From Candidatus Electrothrix aarhusensis (GTDB taxonomy: Bacteria; Desulfobacterota; Desulfobulbia; Desulfobulbales; Desulfobulbaceae): 50,942 bases of DNA. This document shows positions 27,268-36,908 of the stretch, piece after piece; the first letter of the stretch is position 1; each line of letters starts with the position of its first letter. The position numbers were made by a program, and so were the translations under genes. The notes under the pieces are model-generated. The model had not been told where the DNA came from. It saw only the letters and a program-made list of their open reading frames with translations, and did no database searches. The stretch covers positions 1-50,942 of the forward strand of contig MTKO01000075.1 of NCBI GenBank assembly GCA_004028505.1, read 5' to 3'.

Positions 27268-27384
27268 CTTTATTATTCTTTGCAGACGTTGCAGACATCT
27301 CTGATGAAAGAGCATAATAAGATTTTCCCTTTGCCCGCCTCCTGGACCCAAAATCAGTTCAGGTCATTAACTCAGGCGATCAAA

Positions 27385-29082
27385 TCAGGAGTTGGAGAAC
27401 TTGATCAGCTGCTCCACAATGGCAGCCAGAGGTGCCTGCTGATATCCTGATGTCGTCGCCGCAATCTGACACCACTCCTTGGAAAGCGGCTCCTCACTTT
27501 TCCAGGATCCTGATATCCCATAGCGTTTTTCCCAGTAAGAAACAGCTCTGCTCCCTTTTTCTGGGGTCCAGAGAAAATCCGGATGCGCATTCTGATACCA
27601 TTCACCGCCGATAATATTACCCATAGCATCAAGTTCCAAATCATAATAATAACGAACTGTCTGCACCCTGTCGTACTTGGAACTGTCTTTTAAACGATGG
27701 TCAGGACGGGTCTCCACGATATAGGAAATATCCATGGCAATCCCCACAATAGTATCGGTTTCCCCATCCCTATACTTCCTGAACCTATCGTTATCAAAGC
27801 TTGTTCTCAAAACAGACGCCTCTGCCAGAGAACGGGCATAACGCATCTTTTGCGGATTAAAGTGCCTGTACTTATACCCGACAATAGGCTGATTCCAAAC
27901 TTCATAATCATAGGTGGCATCAAGCACCATACTGCGCTGTGAAGCCCCTATCTGGTTAACCACAGCAAGATGCCAAGTGCCGGGATTGGTATCAAAACAT
28001 TTTCCAGACAAAATTCGCCCGGTCTGTGGATCGACTGCTGGATTCTTTTCATTACAGCGGCCACCAATAAATCGCGATGCTGTTTTAACCTTTGCCCAAA
28101 GAAGGGTAGAGAGCGCCTTAATATCTGAAGGATAAAAGGTGATAAATGTTTTGCCATCCGCAGCTAAAACTGTTGCGACAGCCGTGGGCCGAGGAAGCAT
28201 ATAGGCAGCTGGGGCCCAGCCGTGACAAAGTCCCATCCACGGCTCAACCTTACCGTTACGGGTATAATAGTACTCCCCTGCCTCCCACATCTTTTCAGTC
28301 AGCGTCATATTTTTATCGCCAACCAAAATATCATATTTTTCCGAAGGGGAAAGTCTATTTACGGCATCGCTGTCACCGCTTTCCATAATCTGCAAAGCAG
28401 GATTATTCTCGATATAATCAAAATTGTCCTTCCAATCCGAGACCCCAGGAAAACGCGGATCAGCATAGCGATGGCCTAGCATCCCCAGATAAATAGCCCA
28501 ATAATCATCCGACCAGGGCTGTTCCTCCAATCGAGCACTCATCTGCCCGTTATCTTCCATTCCCCGTAATCCCGAGTACGGAAAGGTGTCGACAAAGCCA
28601 TCTGCCTGATCATTTTCCGCAAATGCGGCCCTCCCAGCAGCGATGACATCCAGTTCGGTCAGCTCCTGCCGTTTCTCATCACGAGCATCAACAAAGACCT
28701 TCTCACCCACTGCCTCAGCGTCAAAAAGCGATGCCGATACCTCCGAACTGATCTGCTCCCCCTGCTCATCATACTTTACAGGTAACTTGTCCATAAACGT
28801 GACTGGATCAGCTTGCAACTCGTCCAGCCCTGCGTTGATCAGCTCTTCATCCGTCTGCTGTTCACCCGCTGTATGGCCAACAGGATCAAGAGCAACGTCA
28901 GCATCACTGCTGTTTGCTGTCTGCCCCTGGTCTAAGCCAGCTTGCTCCACACCCGCTAGCTCTGCGTCCGCTGGTTCCGACGGCTCAGTCTCTGCAACCG
29001 GTCCTGGTGCTGAAGACGGATCGGCAGATCCTTTCAAAAAATTAAATAAAAAGCAGTTATGCTTTTTTTCCGGTGTAGCCAT
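27385..29082 (-). CDS. Transglutaminase-elicitor-type protein, longer paralogue (A)
   Basis: A 565-residue protein with AGGAGGAG before ATG 29082, first gene of the caspase operon. Residues 1-80 are an acidic, Ala/Glu/Ser-rich, low-complexity extension absent from paralogue B. The presumed triad is C286 in MGLCHGWAPAAYMLPRP, H371 in NPGTWHLAVV and D388 in LDATYDYEVWNQP. Like its paralogue it lacks a signal peptide and ends in QAPLAAIVEQLIKFSNS. The conserved N-terminal part (about 80-270), ahead of the catalytic Cys, may be a pro-domain as in other transglutaminases. A tempting but unproven idea is that the neighbouring caspase cleaves in the acidic extension or pro-region. Confidence 0.75.
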   Translation of the reverse strand: MATPEKKHNCFLFNFLKGSADPSSAPGPVAETEPSEPADAELAGVEQAGLDQGQTANSSDADVALDPVGHTAGEQQTDEELINAGLDELQADPVTFMDKLPVKYDEQGEQISSEVSASLFDAEAVGEKVFVDARDEKRQELTELDVIAAGRAAFAENDQADGFVDTFPYSGLRGMEDNGQMSARLEEQPWSDDYWAIYLGMLGHRYADPRFPGVSDWKDNFDYIENNPALQIMESGDSDAVNRLSPSEKYDILVGDKNMTLTEKMWEAGEYYYTRNGKVEPWMGLCHGWAPAAYMLPRPTAVATVLAADGKTFITFYPSDIKALSTLLWAKVKTASRFIGGRCNEKNPAVDPQTGRILSGKCFDTNPGTWHLAVVNQIGASQRSMVLDATYDYEVWNQPIVGYKYRHFNPQKMRYARSLAEASVLRTSFDNDRFRKYRDGETDTIVGIAMDISYIVETRPDHRLKDSSKYDRVQTVRYYYDLELDAMGNIIGGEWYQNAHPDFLWTPEKGSRAVSYWEKRYGISGSWKSEEPLSKEWCQIAATTSGYQQAPLAAIVEQLIKFSNS

Positions 29083-29337
29083 GCTCTTCTCCTCCTTATT
29101 CAGTATGACATCGCATAGATTGCATAGATCAAGATCGCATAGGATTCAGGCTTACTCAGATTCTGCTTCAAAAAATTACCATATGAACCACATGAACCGC
29201 ATGATCCACACATAATGATGAAGACACTCTTCTCTAAGCAGCCTGCTCCCTGTTCCTTTTCTGCAAACTAACAGTGAAACAACTGTAAACTGTAAAAACG
29301 AGCCGGTCACCCCAAACCTAACCCGAACTCAGTGCAA

Positions 29338-31107
29338 TTATTTTTTCGTGGATTCATCATCGTCGGAGGTTATTCCGGCGAGGAAACTACGGCCTTTGCC
29401 CATCCGTTTTGCGGCATACATGGCATTGTCCGCATGATGCAATAACTCTTCTATATCAGTACCGTGATCGGGATAGATGGCAATACCTATACTGGTCTGA
29501 ACGCATTTGCCCCCGACAGAACACTCAATAGCCCCCAGTGAAGCTATAATACGTTCTGCTGTCGCAACCGCATCATCTATTGAATCAATATCATCAAGGA
29601 TGGCTGAGAATTCATCCCCGCCGATACGAGCGACCACATCCTCCAGACGCAAACAGTCCCGCAAACGATCCGCCACCATCTGCAAAACGCGGTCACCGGC
29701 AAGATGTCCCAAGCTATCATTGATTGTTTTAAAATTATCTAAATCAAGGTAAAGCAAAGCAACTTGACTGTTCAGCCGTTTTGCCCGTGAGAAGGAACCG
29801 CGCAAACGCTCATCAAACATAACACGATTGGGAAGCCGGGTCAGCGGATCATGCATTGCCTGATGACGAAGAATCTCCTCAGCTTTCTTCCGATCACTGA
29901 TATCGGAAAACAATGCGACATAATGCGCAATACTCTGATTAGGATGACGTATAGCCGCAATGGAGAGCCATTGTGGATACTCTTCACCGTTACTCCGCCG
30001 ATTCCAAATCTCTCCCTGCCAACGGTTAGTCCGCAGCAAGATCCTCCACATCTGTCGGTAAAAATCTTCATCCTGCCTATCTGACTTAAGGAAAGAAGGA
30101 TCTCTTCCAATCGCCTGCTCACGCTGATAACCGGTAATTGCGGTAAAAGCAGGGTTAACCATAATAATACAATTTTCAGCATCAGTGACCAACATGCCTT
30201 CTGAGCTGGTCTCAAAGACTGTGTGCGCTAGCCGCAACTCGTTTTCAGCTTTTTTCTGTTCAGTAAGATCACTGATTATACATACAAAACCATTACATGC
30301 ACCGTATCCTGTCCGGCGAGGGCTGAGCCAATGCCCTCCAGGAAATACCGAGTCGTCCTTACGAATAAATTTTTTGTCTGTATAATGCTGCTCCAGCTGA
30401 CCATAACGAAGAAACTCCATAGCCTCCTCGGTTGCAGCAACATAATCAGGATGGACGATATCCTTAAGTTGCATATTTTGAAATTCGGCACGTGAATAAC
30501 CAAAGACATCGGCATAAAGGCCGTTCACCATTTCATAGGTGCCGTCCAGAGAGAGAAGTCCTATACAAACGGCTGCATTATTAAGAACAGCCTCATTGCG
30601 TGACTCACTGTCCAGCAGAGCGGCATGTGCTTTTTCTTTATCACGAATCTCTTCTTTAAGCTCTTGGTTTCGACAGGCAAGTTCATGTTGCGCTCTGCGC
30701 AGACTGATTTGGGTAGAAACTCTGGCTATAAGCTCTGAGGGCTCATACGGTTTCACCAAAAAATCAGAACCTCCGGCTTTAAAACCGCGAATTTTGTCCG
30801 CCACATCGCTCATGGCAGTCAAAAAGAGGACAGGAATATTGGAAAGGGTGGAATCGTTTTTTAATTGCGTGCAGACCTGAAAGCCGTTCATACCCGGCAT
30901 ACTAATATCAAGTAAAACTATTTCAGGCCGAGCCCTTTGACAGTGCCCAAGGACCTCGGTCGGATCGGTAAGGGATTGGCAGACAAACCCATGAGAGCGG
31001 AGAATCGACTCCAGCAAACAGATATCACTTCGACTATCATCAACAATCAGAATATACGGGACTGTTCTGTCATCACAAAGATACTGTTTTTTTTTCGATT
31101 CATGCAT
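29338..31107 (-). CDS. Response regulator with REC-PAS-PAS-GGDEF (diguanylate cyclase)
   Basis: A 589-residue regulator. An N-terminal REC domain (VDDSRSDICLLESIL, phosphoacceptor in IVLLDISMPGMNG, KPYEPSEL) is followed by a coiled linker, two PAS/PAC domains (FGYSRAEFQNMQL, ITGYQREQAIGRD) and a C-terminal GGDEF domain with intact RIGGDEF and the entry block HDPLTRLPNRVMFDERL. It should make cyclic di-GMP. There is no EAL domain. I chose ATG 31107 because it lies just ahead of the overlapping stop of the REC-PATAN gene; TTG 31113 is an alternative. It is the last gene of the signalling operon and its clearest output. Confidence 0.88.
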   Translation of the reverse strand: MHESKKKQYLCDDRTVPYILIVDDSRSDICLLESILRSHGFVCQSLTDPTEVLGHCQRARPEIVLLDISMPGMNGFQVCTQLKNDSTLSNIPVLFLTAMSDVADKIRGFKAGGSDFLVKPYEPSELIARVSTQISLRRAQHELACRNQELKEEIRDKEKAHAALLDSESRNEAVLNNAAVCIGLLSLDGTYEMVNGLYADVFGYSRAEFQNMQLKDIVHPDYVAATEEAMEFLRYGQLEQHYTDKKFIRKDDSVFPGGHWLSPRRTGYGACNGFVCIISDLTEQKKAENELRLAHTVFETSSEGMLVTDAENCIIMVNPAFTAITGYQREQAIGRDPSFLKSDRQDEDFYRQMWRILLRTNRWQGEIWNRRSNGEEYPQWLSIAAIRHPNQSIAHYVALFSDISDRKKAEEILRHQAMHDPLTRLPNRVMFDERLRGSFSRAKRLNSQVALLYLDLDNFKTINDSLGHLAGDRVLQMVADRLRDCLRLEDVVARIGGDEFSAILDDIDSIDDAVATAERIIASLGAIECSVGGKCVQTSIGIAIYPDHGTDIEELLHHADNAMYAAKRMGKGRSFLAGITSDDDESTKK

Positions 31108-31795
31108 TGCCAACGGTTTCGTCTTTACGGGTCATGGCCTCCATAATAAGGCCCATCAGACTTGAGTTGATACGCTTCTTCACCTTCTGGGAACTCGGGA
31201 TGTCTGTAAAACTTATACTTGCTCCCTCAAGAGCAATCAAGGAATAAGCTGCTTCTTCTCCATTTAATCCTTGAAATGCAGCATCAAAAACTTCGCCGTT
31301 TTCTATGTAAAAAAATCCCTTTTCATTACTCGTGGAAGTAATTTCCAACAAACAGGTTTTCTGTTCCAAGGCAATCATCTGCAAAAAGTTGGCAACAGAA
31401 ATCCCTTTCAGCATCCCACCGGGAGGCTGCGGAGCAAGGGAAGACTGAACAGCATCAACCAACTTGTTTATAGTAAAAGGCTTTTTTAGCAAACGCTGAC
31501 CAGTCTGGGCAAACTGTTTTTCAATCTCCGGGGTAGAATGCGCTGTCATAATCACACAGGGCATTTTCGGGAAGGCGTCATTGATATATGCGAGCAGAGT
31601 CAGCCCATCAATTTTAGGCATCTGCAAATCCGTAACAATAAGATCAATAGATTTTCTGTTAAGAATACCTATCGCCTCTTCGCCGTTATTGGAGAGAATA
31701 ACTTCAAAATCTTTTTTATATTTTTTAAGACTGATCCCCAGTAATCTCTGAAAACCAAGATCGTCATCAACAATTAAGACATTTTTCATTTTCAA
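31100..31795 (-). CDS. Response regulator with REC and PATAN (DUF4388) domain
   Basis: A 231-residue protein. The REC domain (VLIVDDDLGFQRLLG, phosphoacceptor in DLIVTDLQMPKIDG, KPFTINKLVDAV) occupies the first 120 residues. The rest is a PATAN/DUF4388 domain, with LKGISVANFLQMIALEQKTC, GFFYIENGEVFDAAFQGL and GEEAAYSLI. PATAN domains act in protein-protein signalling in cyanobacteria and delta-proteobacteria, not in DNA binding. Its stop overlaps the start of the GGDEF gene, so the two are translated together. Confidence 0.85.
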   Translation of the reverse strand: MKMKNVLIVDDDLGFQRLLGISLKKYKKDFEVILSNNGEEAIGILNRKSIDLIVTDLQMPKIDGLTLLAYINDAFPKMPCVIMTAHSTPEIEKQFAQTGQRLLKKPFTINKLVDAVQSSLAPQPPGGMLKGISVANFLQMIALEQKTCLLEITSTSNEKGFFYIENGEVFDAAFQGLNGEEAAYSLIALEGASISFTDIPSSQKVKKRINSSLMGLIMEAMTRKDETVGNA

Positions 31796-31826
31796 TGCTG
31801 CCCAAAGGGTTAAAAAAGAAATCCGC

Positions 31827-33029
31827 TCACGATTCTTTATCAGTTTGCTGAAAATCCAGCAGGGTACATACCATACGGTCCAACTCTTCAGCCGCCTTGG
31901 TTACCGGACGACTGACCGTTTCAAGATCTTTATTATCTCTGAGCAAACTGCCTACTGCATCAATCCCGAAAAGTATTGTTGCCAGATTATCCCGTATCGC
32001 TTTTCGATTTTTATCAACAAAGCTATTCACAGCAGATTCAGCAGCTTGACAGATCTGACTGTCCTCATTCATCTGTCTACGGCCCTGCTCTTGAATAATA
32101 TGCGCAAAGCTCTTCACCTCATCGTTCTCGTCAAAAAGAGGAATATGTAGATTTTTCCACCGAGCATCAGATAAAGAATTCACCCGTGGCGTATCATCGG
32201 CAAGCTTTTGGTCAATACATTCTTCACAGCGAAAGCTGGAATCCAAAAGAACCTCATGGTGCAAGGATCCGATAAGTTCAGACAGGCGCAGGGTACAGAA
32301 ATCGCGGGTGGCCTTATTGGCCCAGAGGATTCTCGTTTCCGCATCCTCTATAATAACCCTGTCCTGGACAAGATCAAGGAGAGTAAAAAGATTGGTTTTC
32401 TCCTGTTGCAGCCGCTCCAGCTCCTGCTCGATCTGAATATTATCCTGATGCAACGAGTGAATAAGGCTGTCAGATTGTTTTTTCTGCTGATCTATAAGTT
32501 GCTTAAGGCGAAGCTGGGCTGTAATTCTTGCATTAAGGATCTGAAGATTTATAGGTTTATTTATATAATCAACAGCACCGAGGGTAAAACCTCTATACTC
32601 ATCATCCTTATCATCACGAGCGCTGACAAAAATAACCGTGATTTTCCTGGTAACCGGATTCTCCTTAAGACGTTTACAGACCTCGTAACCGTCCATTCCC
32701 GGCATGCTCAAATCAAGAAGAATAAGATCCGGTTTTCGCTCTGCTGCTAGCTCAAGCCCATGCACTCCAGTCGATGCGATAGATACGGTATATTCCTTCT
32801 CTAAGGTTGTCTTCATCAGCTGAAGATGGGCAAAATCATCATCAATGAGCAAGAGATGATAATGGAGAGTATTAATAGGCTCGGTTGAGCGGAGATGAGG
32901 AATTATCGTTTCCTGAGAAATGATATTTCCACAAATCTGGCATCCGAGCGGTTTATTATCAATATGCTCCAGCTGCTCATCCGCAACTATATTTTTCCCT
33001 CCGCATTCTTCGCAAAAAATTACTTTCAT
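31827..33029 (-). CDS. Response regulator with Zn-ribbon, REC, coiled coil and PAS-like domain
   Basis: A 400-residue protein with an unusual build. The first 35 residues carry C6-x2-C9 and C30-x2-C33, a zinc ribbon. REC follows (LLIDDDFAHLQLM, phosphoacceptor in LILLDLSMPGMDG, KPINLQIL). A coiled coil (about 180-215) leads to a PAS-like domain (TRILWANKATRDFCTLRLSE) with a further Cys pair in FRCEECID. The last 80 residues are helical and look like a degenerate kinase dimerisation region without a clear His box. It starts 6 bases after the upstream kinase. A zinc- or redox-tuned relay between kinase and the downstream regulators is a reasonable guess. Confidence 0.75.
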   Translation of the reverse strand: MKVIFCEECGGKNIVADEQLEHIDNKPLGCQICGNIISQETIIPHLRSTEPINTLHYHLLLIDDDFAHLQLMKTTLEKEYTVSIASTGVHGLELAAERKPDLILLDLSMPGMDGYEVCKRLKENPVTRKITVIFVSARDDKDDEYRGFTLGAVDYINKPINLQILNARITAQLRLKQLIDQQKKQSDSLIHSLHQDNIQIEQELERLQQEKTNLFTLLDLVQDRVIIEDAETRILWANKATRDFCTLRLSELIGSLHHEVLLDSSFRCEECIDQKLADDTPRVNSLSDARWKNLHIPLFDENDEVKSFAHIIQEQGRRQMNEDSQICQAAESAVNSFVDKNRKAIRDNLATILFGIDAVGSLLRDNKDLETVSRPVTKAAEELDRMVCTLLDFQQTDKES

Positions 33030-33035
33030 TTGCGA

Positions 33036-36000
33036 TCAGCTCCTGCTATCCCCGGAGGTCAGCTTCAGCAAGGGCTGAAGATCATCCTCCAATTGCGCCA
33101 TCAGACCATGATAATCTTCGTCCTGTCCCTCTTTACTGGCAGCTTCAATTTTTCTGGCCAGTTCAGCTTCGTCTTTAAGCCCCACGCCGAGAAGAATACC
33201 TTTTGCCTTATGGCCAGCAGCGGACAGATCCTCCAAATTATTATCCTTCACAGCCTGCTTGGCCTGCTCAAAGGTCTCGGATATCGACCGGGAGGACAGC
33301 TGTATCATCTGTTCCACTTGGTCAGGATCAAGACTGTATATGTTTTTCAGATGTTCAGCAACATTTGTAAGAAGAGCATCATCGTTTTCTCTTTTTTGTT
33401 CCATCATGGCCGTACCGTCCTGTTTTTTTTCCGTTGCATTCTTCACAACTCCATCAACATACCCTGTTTGTTGAAAAGCGTGGTAAATTTCTTTTGTTTT
33501 AAACGGCTTCACAGCATAGCCGTCCATCCCTGCTTCAAGACATCGCTCTTTATCCTCCTTCATGGCATGCGCCGTTAAGGCGACAACAGGCATATGTCCC
33601 CCTGTTAGCCTATATTGCAATGCTTCTGTAAACTCTTTCGGCAATGTATGATCAGCTATCGGTTGATACCTCTTCTGTTCACAGGCCCGTATAATTTTTG
33701 TGACTGTTAGTCCGTCCATAATAGGCATCTGCACATCCATCAAAATAACATCAAAATGATGATCAACAAGAATTCTCAGTGCTTCCAGTCCATTTTCCGC
33801 CTCGATAATATGATGATTATCCTTCTGAAACATAGCCTTGGCAAGAAAACGATTGGACTCGTTATCATCAACCACCAGAATACGCAAGCCTTGTAAATCT
33901 GTTACCTTCCCTGCCGCAAAGTTTACTGCGGGAAGATCAGCTCCAACCACTTTCTTAAAACGTGCCGTAAAAGTAAAGGTGCTTCCTTGGCCAAGTACAC
34001 TGTCAACGCCGATATTTCCGCCCATCATTTTGCAGAGTCTATAACATATTGTCAGCCCTAAGCCGGTACCTTCAAAATCTCTGCTAGTACTGTTGTCCAC
34101 CTGAACAAATTTCTCAAAAATATCATCAAGTTTTTCTGGAGCAATGCCGATACCATTATCTTTCACCTGAAACTCCAGCAAAGTTTCATCATTATTGCTT
34201 TCCCGCATAAAAACCTGGACAGAAACAGCGCCGTTATTGCTGAATTTTATGCTGTTGTTTAACAAATTCACAAAAATCTGACGCAAACGCATTGCATCGC
34301 CACAGACAAAACGAGGCACCTTAGGGTCAATATTATATTGTAAATGCAGACCCTTTTCCTCTGCCTGAAACTCTACTGTCCGAACCGCATCTTGAATATT
34401 TTCTTCAAGGGGGAACACGGCAGGATCCAGCTGAAGCTTCCCAGACTCAATCTTAGAAAAATCAAGAATATCATTGAGCAAACCAAGAAGAGACTCTGCT
34501 GCCTTATTAACAGTCCCTACATAGTATTGCTGCTGCTCGTCCAGGACGGTCTCCAAAGCCAACTTACTCATGCCGATAATGGCATTCATAGGGGTACGAA
34601 CCTCATGACTCATATTGGCAAGAAAATCACTTTTGGCCTGATTCGCCTGTTCAGCCCTATCTCTTGCCAATTGCAGCTGCTGCTCTTCTTCTTTTTGTCG
34701 ACTGATATCTTTCGTTATCCAGATAGCTCCTTGCTCTAGCTCAGTGCGGTCAATAACCTTAGCGGTTAACGAGCACCAAAACTGACTTCCATCCCTGCGG
34801 CGCATCAAATGATCTTCCTGAAAAACACGATCCACCTCAAAGGAGAGTAGTGCCCGCTCATATGTCTGCTCAAACACCTTCTGATTATCAAATATCACCG
34901 AGGGAGAAATGGATATAAAAGCGTCCATGTCACTATAGCCGAACATCTTTGCAGCCACCCCACTTGCCCAAACAAAGTTTGTATCAATAACCCGAACAAT
35001 TCCGATAGCAGCATGCTCAACAATGAGTTCAAGTTTCGCCAGCTGTGCTTTTAACTCTTTCTCCAGGTCAAGTCGCTGGGTAATGTCATTTTTTATAGAA
35101 AGATAATAGCTAATCTCCTGCGTATAGCGATCATAGAGCGGATAAATAGTCTGACCTTCCCAGTACCGTATGCCACTTTTGTTGGTATTACGGAGAAATC
35201 CTTTCCACGTTCCCCCATTTTTGATGGTCTGCCATATTTTCTCACTGACAGCGGTATTTTTTTCGCCAGCAGTCAGAATATCAGGGTTTGTACCATAAAG
35301 TTCCTCTCGACTATAGCCGGTCAATTCGCTGAAAAAAGGATTTGTATAGACAATATCGGCATGCTTATCAGTAATAACAATGGCGCTAGTACTCTGCTCG
35401 ACTGCTTGAGAAAAGAGAAAAAGCTGTTCCTGCTCTTTTTTTCGTTCAGAAATATCCATAAAAAAAGAAAAACAAGTCTTCTTGTCACTGCCTGGTGGTG
35501 TAATGCAAGAGGAAGTAATAAAAACATAGAGCAGCACTCCCTCCCCTAAGCGCAATTTCCCCTCATGAGAGACATCAACTCGTTTGTCAGGGCCCGTTGC
35601 CTCTTTTTCCTCTCCCCCACTGGAGGATACTTCCTTTGTTACCAGAAATTCATTGACATTACGACCGATAATCTCTCCGGAAGACCGCTGAAGAAGTTGA
35701 CAAAGGCTTTGGTTCACCTCAAGAATTATTCCCGACTCAAAATCACTCAACCAAAACCCTTGGGGATTTCGGTTGATAATTGCCTCATATTTTTCCTTAT
35801 CCTGAATTCGCTGTTCAGCCTCACGTTCAAGTGTAGCAACTGCTGACAATGCCTGTCGATGGCGTCTATTCGCCATATACAGCAAAGCAAGCATAATTGC
35901 CAAAAGCAGGAAAAGGAGCATAACAAAACTTGATGAGCCCAACGAAGCTGGTCGATAATTTTCCTCAAACCATGCCTTTTCTACAACATGGATTAACGCG

Positions 36001-36872
36001 AGGTCATCTCCCACTAAGGGTTGACAAAAAAGATAATATTCATTCCCATCCGGCGTCGTTTTATTTAAAAAACCCCTCGTTGCCAAAGAATCCAAACCAT
36101 ATGGGCTAAAGCCCAATGATTGAACCTGTTCCAGAGGAAATTGTTGACTGGCCCGCAGAACGTCCGCCTCACTCCCACTAACCTCTTGAAGAGAGACAAG
36201 ATTTTCCGTTGTATCAAAAAGAATATTGCTGTCCGTGGACAGGCCGATGCGCATTTCTTCCGGCTCGGGCGGTGTTGCGGTAAAGGCTGTAGTAAACGAA
36301 CGAAGATGAAAAAACTCCAAACTGATTTTCAGAACAATAACTCCGAGGGAAAGATTACCGTTCTTGACAGCCCGGGCATAATAAATTTCATTCTGCTGAG
36401 TGGCGACATTCATAGCGGCATACAAGTCTGAGTCACCGGTTATTGTATTATGAAAATAGCCAGCAAAGCTATAGTCATCTCCTATAGCGTCCGGTACTGT
36501 CCCATAAACACATTTCCCATCAAGAGCAAGCAGAAAAACGTCTATAATATTTTCAACATCTGCAACTGCTCCCAAATTTTTCTCAACAATCTGCTGAGCT
36601 ACCGCCGATGGTACAATACCATGCATATGCTTATCCATCGTATTAATGACCACAGGGTTACTAGCTAATATTCCTGAAATACTAGAAATCTGACCAAAAG
36701 CCTGCCGGATCCGCTCAGCCTCTTGAGCAAGGGAGTAGCGATAGGTTCTGATATCTTCCCGGACAAGATCCTGCTGATGCATATAAAAAACAAAAGCTCC
36801 GCCGAAGAGCACAAGCACAATCAGACTTATCGCCATGACTATGTACAAAAATATTATATTACTGTACTTCAT
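33036..36872 (-). CDS. Giant hybrid histidine kinase (cache-PAS3-HisKA-HATPase-REC-HPt)
   Basis: A 1278-residue inner-membrane hybrid kinase. TM1 (about 6-30) and TM2 (about 330-352) bracket a periplasmic cache-like sensor. Three PAS/PAC segments follow ([20 protein letters not shown] is the second). HisKA carries [20 protein letters not shown]; the ATPase has [17 protein letters not shown] and [11 protein letters not shown] has [13 protein letters not shown] and an extra stretch of about 20 residues before [11 protein letters not shown]. The C-terminal HPt has [11 protein letters not shown]. It lies 36 bases after the kinase at 36909 and 6 before the Zn-ribbon regulator. The ligand is unknown. 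Confidence 0.88.
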   Translation of the reverse strand: MKYSNIIFLYIVMAISLIVLVLFGGAFVFYMHQQDLVREDIRTYRYSLAQEAERIRQAFGQISSISGILASNPVVINTMDKHMHGIVPSAVAQQIVEKNLGAVADVENIIDVFLLALDGKCVYGTVPDAIGDDYSFAGYFHNTITGDSDLYAAMNVATQQNEIYYARAVKNGNLSLGVIVLKISLEFFHLRSFTTAFTATPPEPEEMRIGLSTDSNILFDTTENLVSLQEVSGSEADVLRASQQFPLEQVQSLGFSPYGLDSLATRGFLNKTTPDGNEYYLFCQPLVGDDLALIHVVEKAWFEENYRPASLGSSSFVMLLFLLLAIMLALLYMANRRHRQALSAVATLEREAEQRIQDKEKYEAIINRNPQGFWLSDFESGIILEVNQSLCQLLQRSSGEIIGRNVNEFLVTKEVSSSGGEEKEATGPDKRVDVSHEGKLRLGEGVLLYVFITSSCITPPGSDKKTCFSFFMDISERKKEQEQLFLFSQAVEQSTSAIVITDKHADIVYTNPFFSELTGYSREELYGTNPDILTAGEKNTAVSEKIWQTIKNGGTWKGFLRNTNKSGIRYWEGQTIYPLYDRYTQEISYYLSIKNDITQRLDLEKELKAQLAKLELIVEHAAIGIVRVIDTNFVWASGVAAKMFGYSDMDAFISISPSVIFDNQKVFEQTYERALLSFEVDRVFQEDHLMRRRDGSQFWCSLTAKVIDRTELEQGAIWITKDISRQKEEEQQLQLARDRAEQANQAKSDFLANMSHEVRTPMNAIIGMSKLALETVLDEQQQYYVGTVNKAAESLLGLLNDILDFSKIESGKLQLDPAVFPLEENIQDAVRTVEFQAEEKGLHLQYNIDPKVPRFVCGDAMRLRQIFVNLLNNSIKFSNNGAVSVQVFMRESNNDETLLEFQVKDNGIGIAPEKLDDIFEKFVQVDNSTSRDFEGTGLGLTICYRLCKMMGGNIGVDSVLGQGSTFTFTARFKKVVGADLPAVNFAAGKVTDLQGLRILVVDDNESNRFLAKAMFQKDNHHIIEAENGLEALRILVDHHFDVILMDVQMPIMDGLTVTKIIRACEQKRYQPIADHTLPKEFTEALQYRLTGGHMPVVALTAHAMKEDKERCLEAGMDGYAVKPFKTKEIYHAFQQTGYVDGVVKNATEKKQDGTAMMEQKRENDDALLTNVAEHLKNIYSLDPDQVEQMIQLSSRSISETFEQAKQAVKDNNLEDLSAAGHKAKGILLGVGLKDEAELARKIEAASKEGQDEDYHGLMAQLEDDLQPLLKLTSGDSRS

Positions 36873-36908
36873 CCACCAAGCTCCGCAGCTGTTCCGCCCA
36901 TAAAAAAA

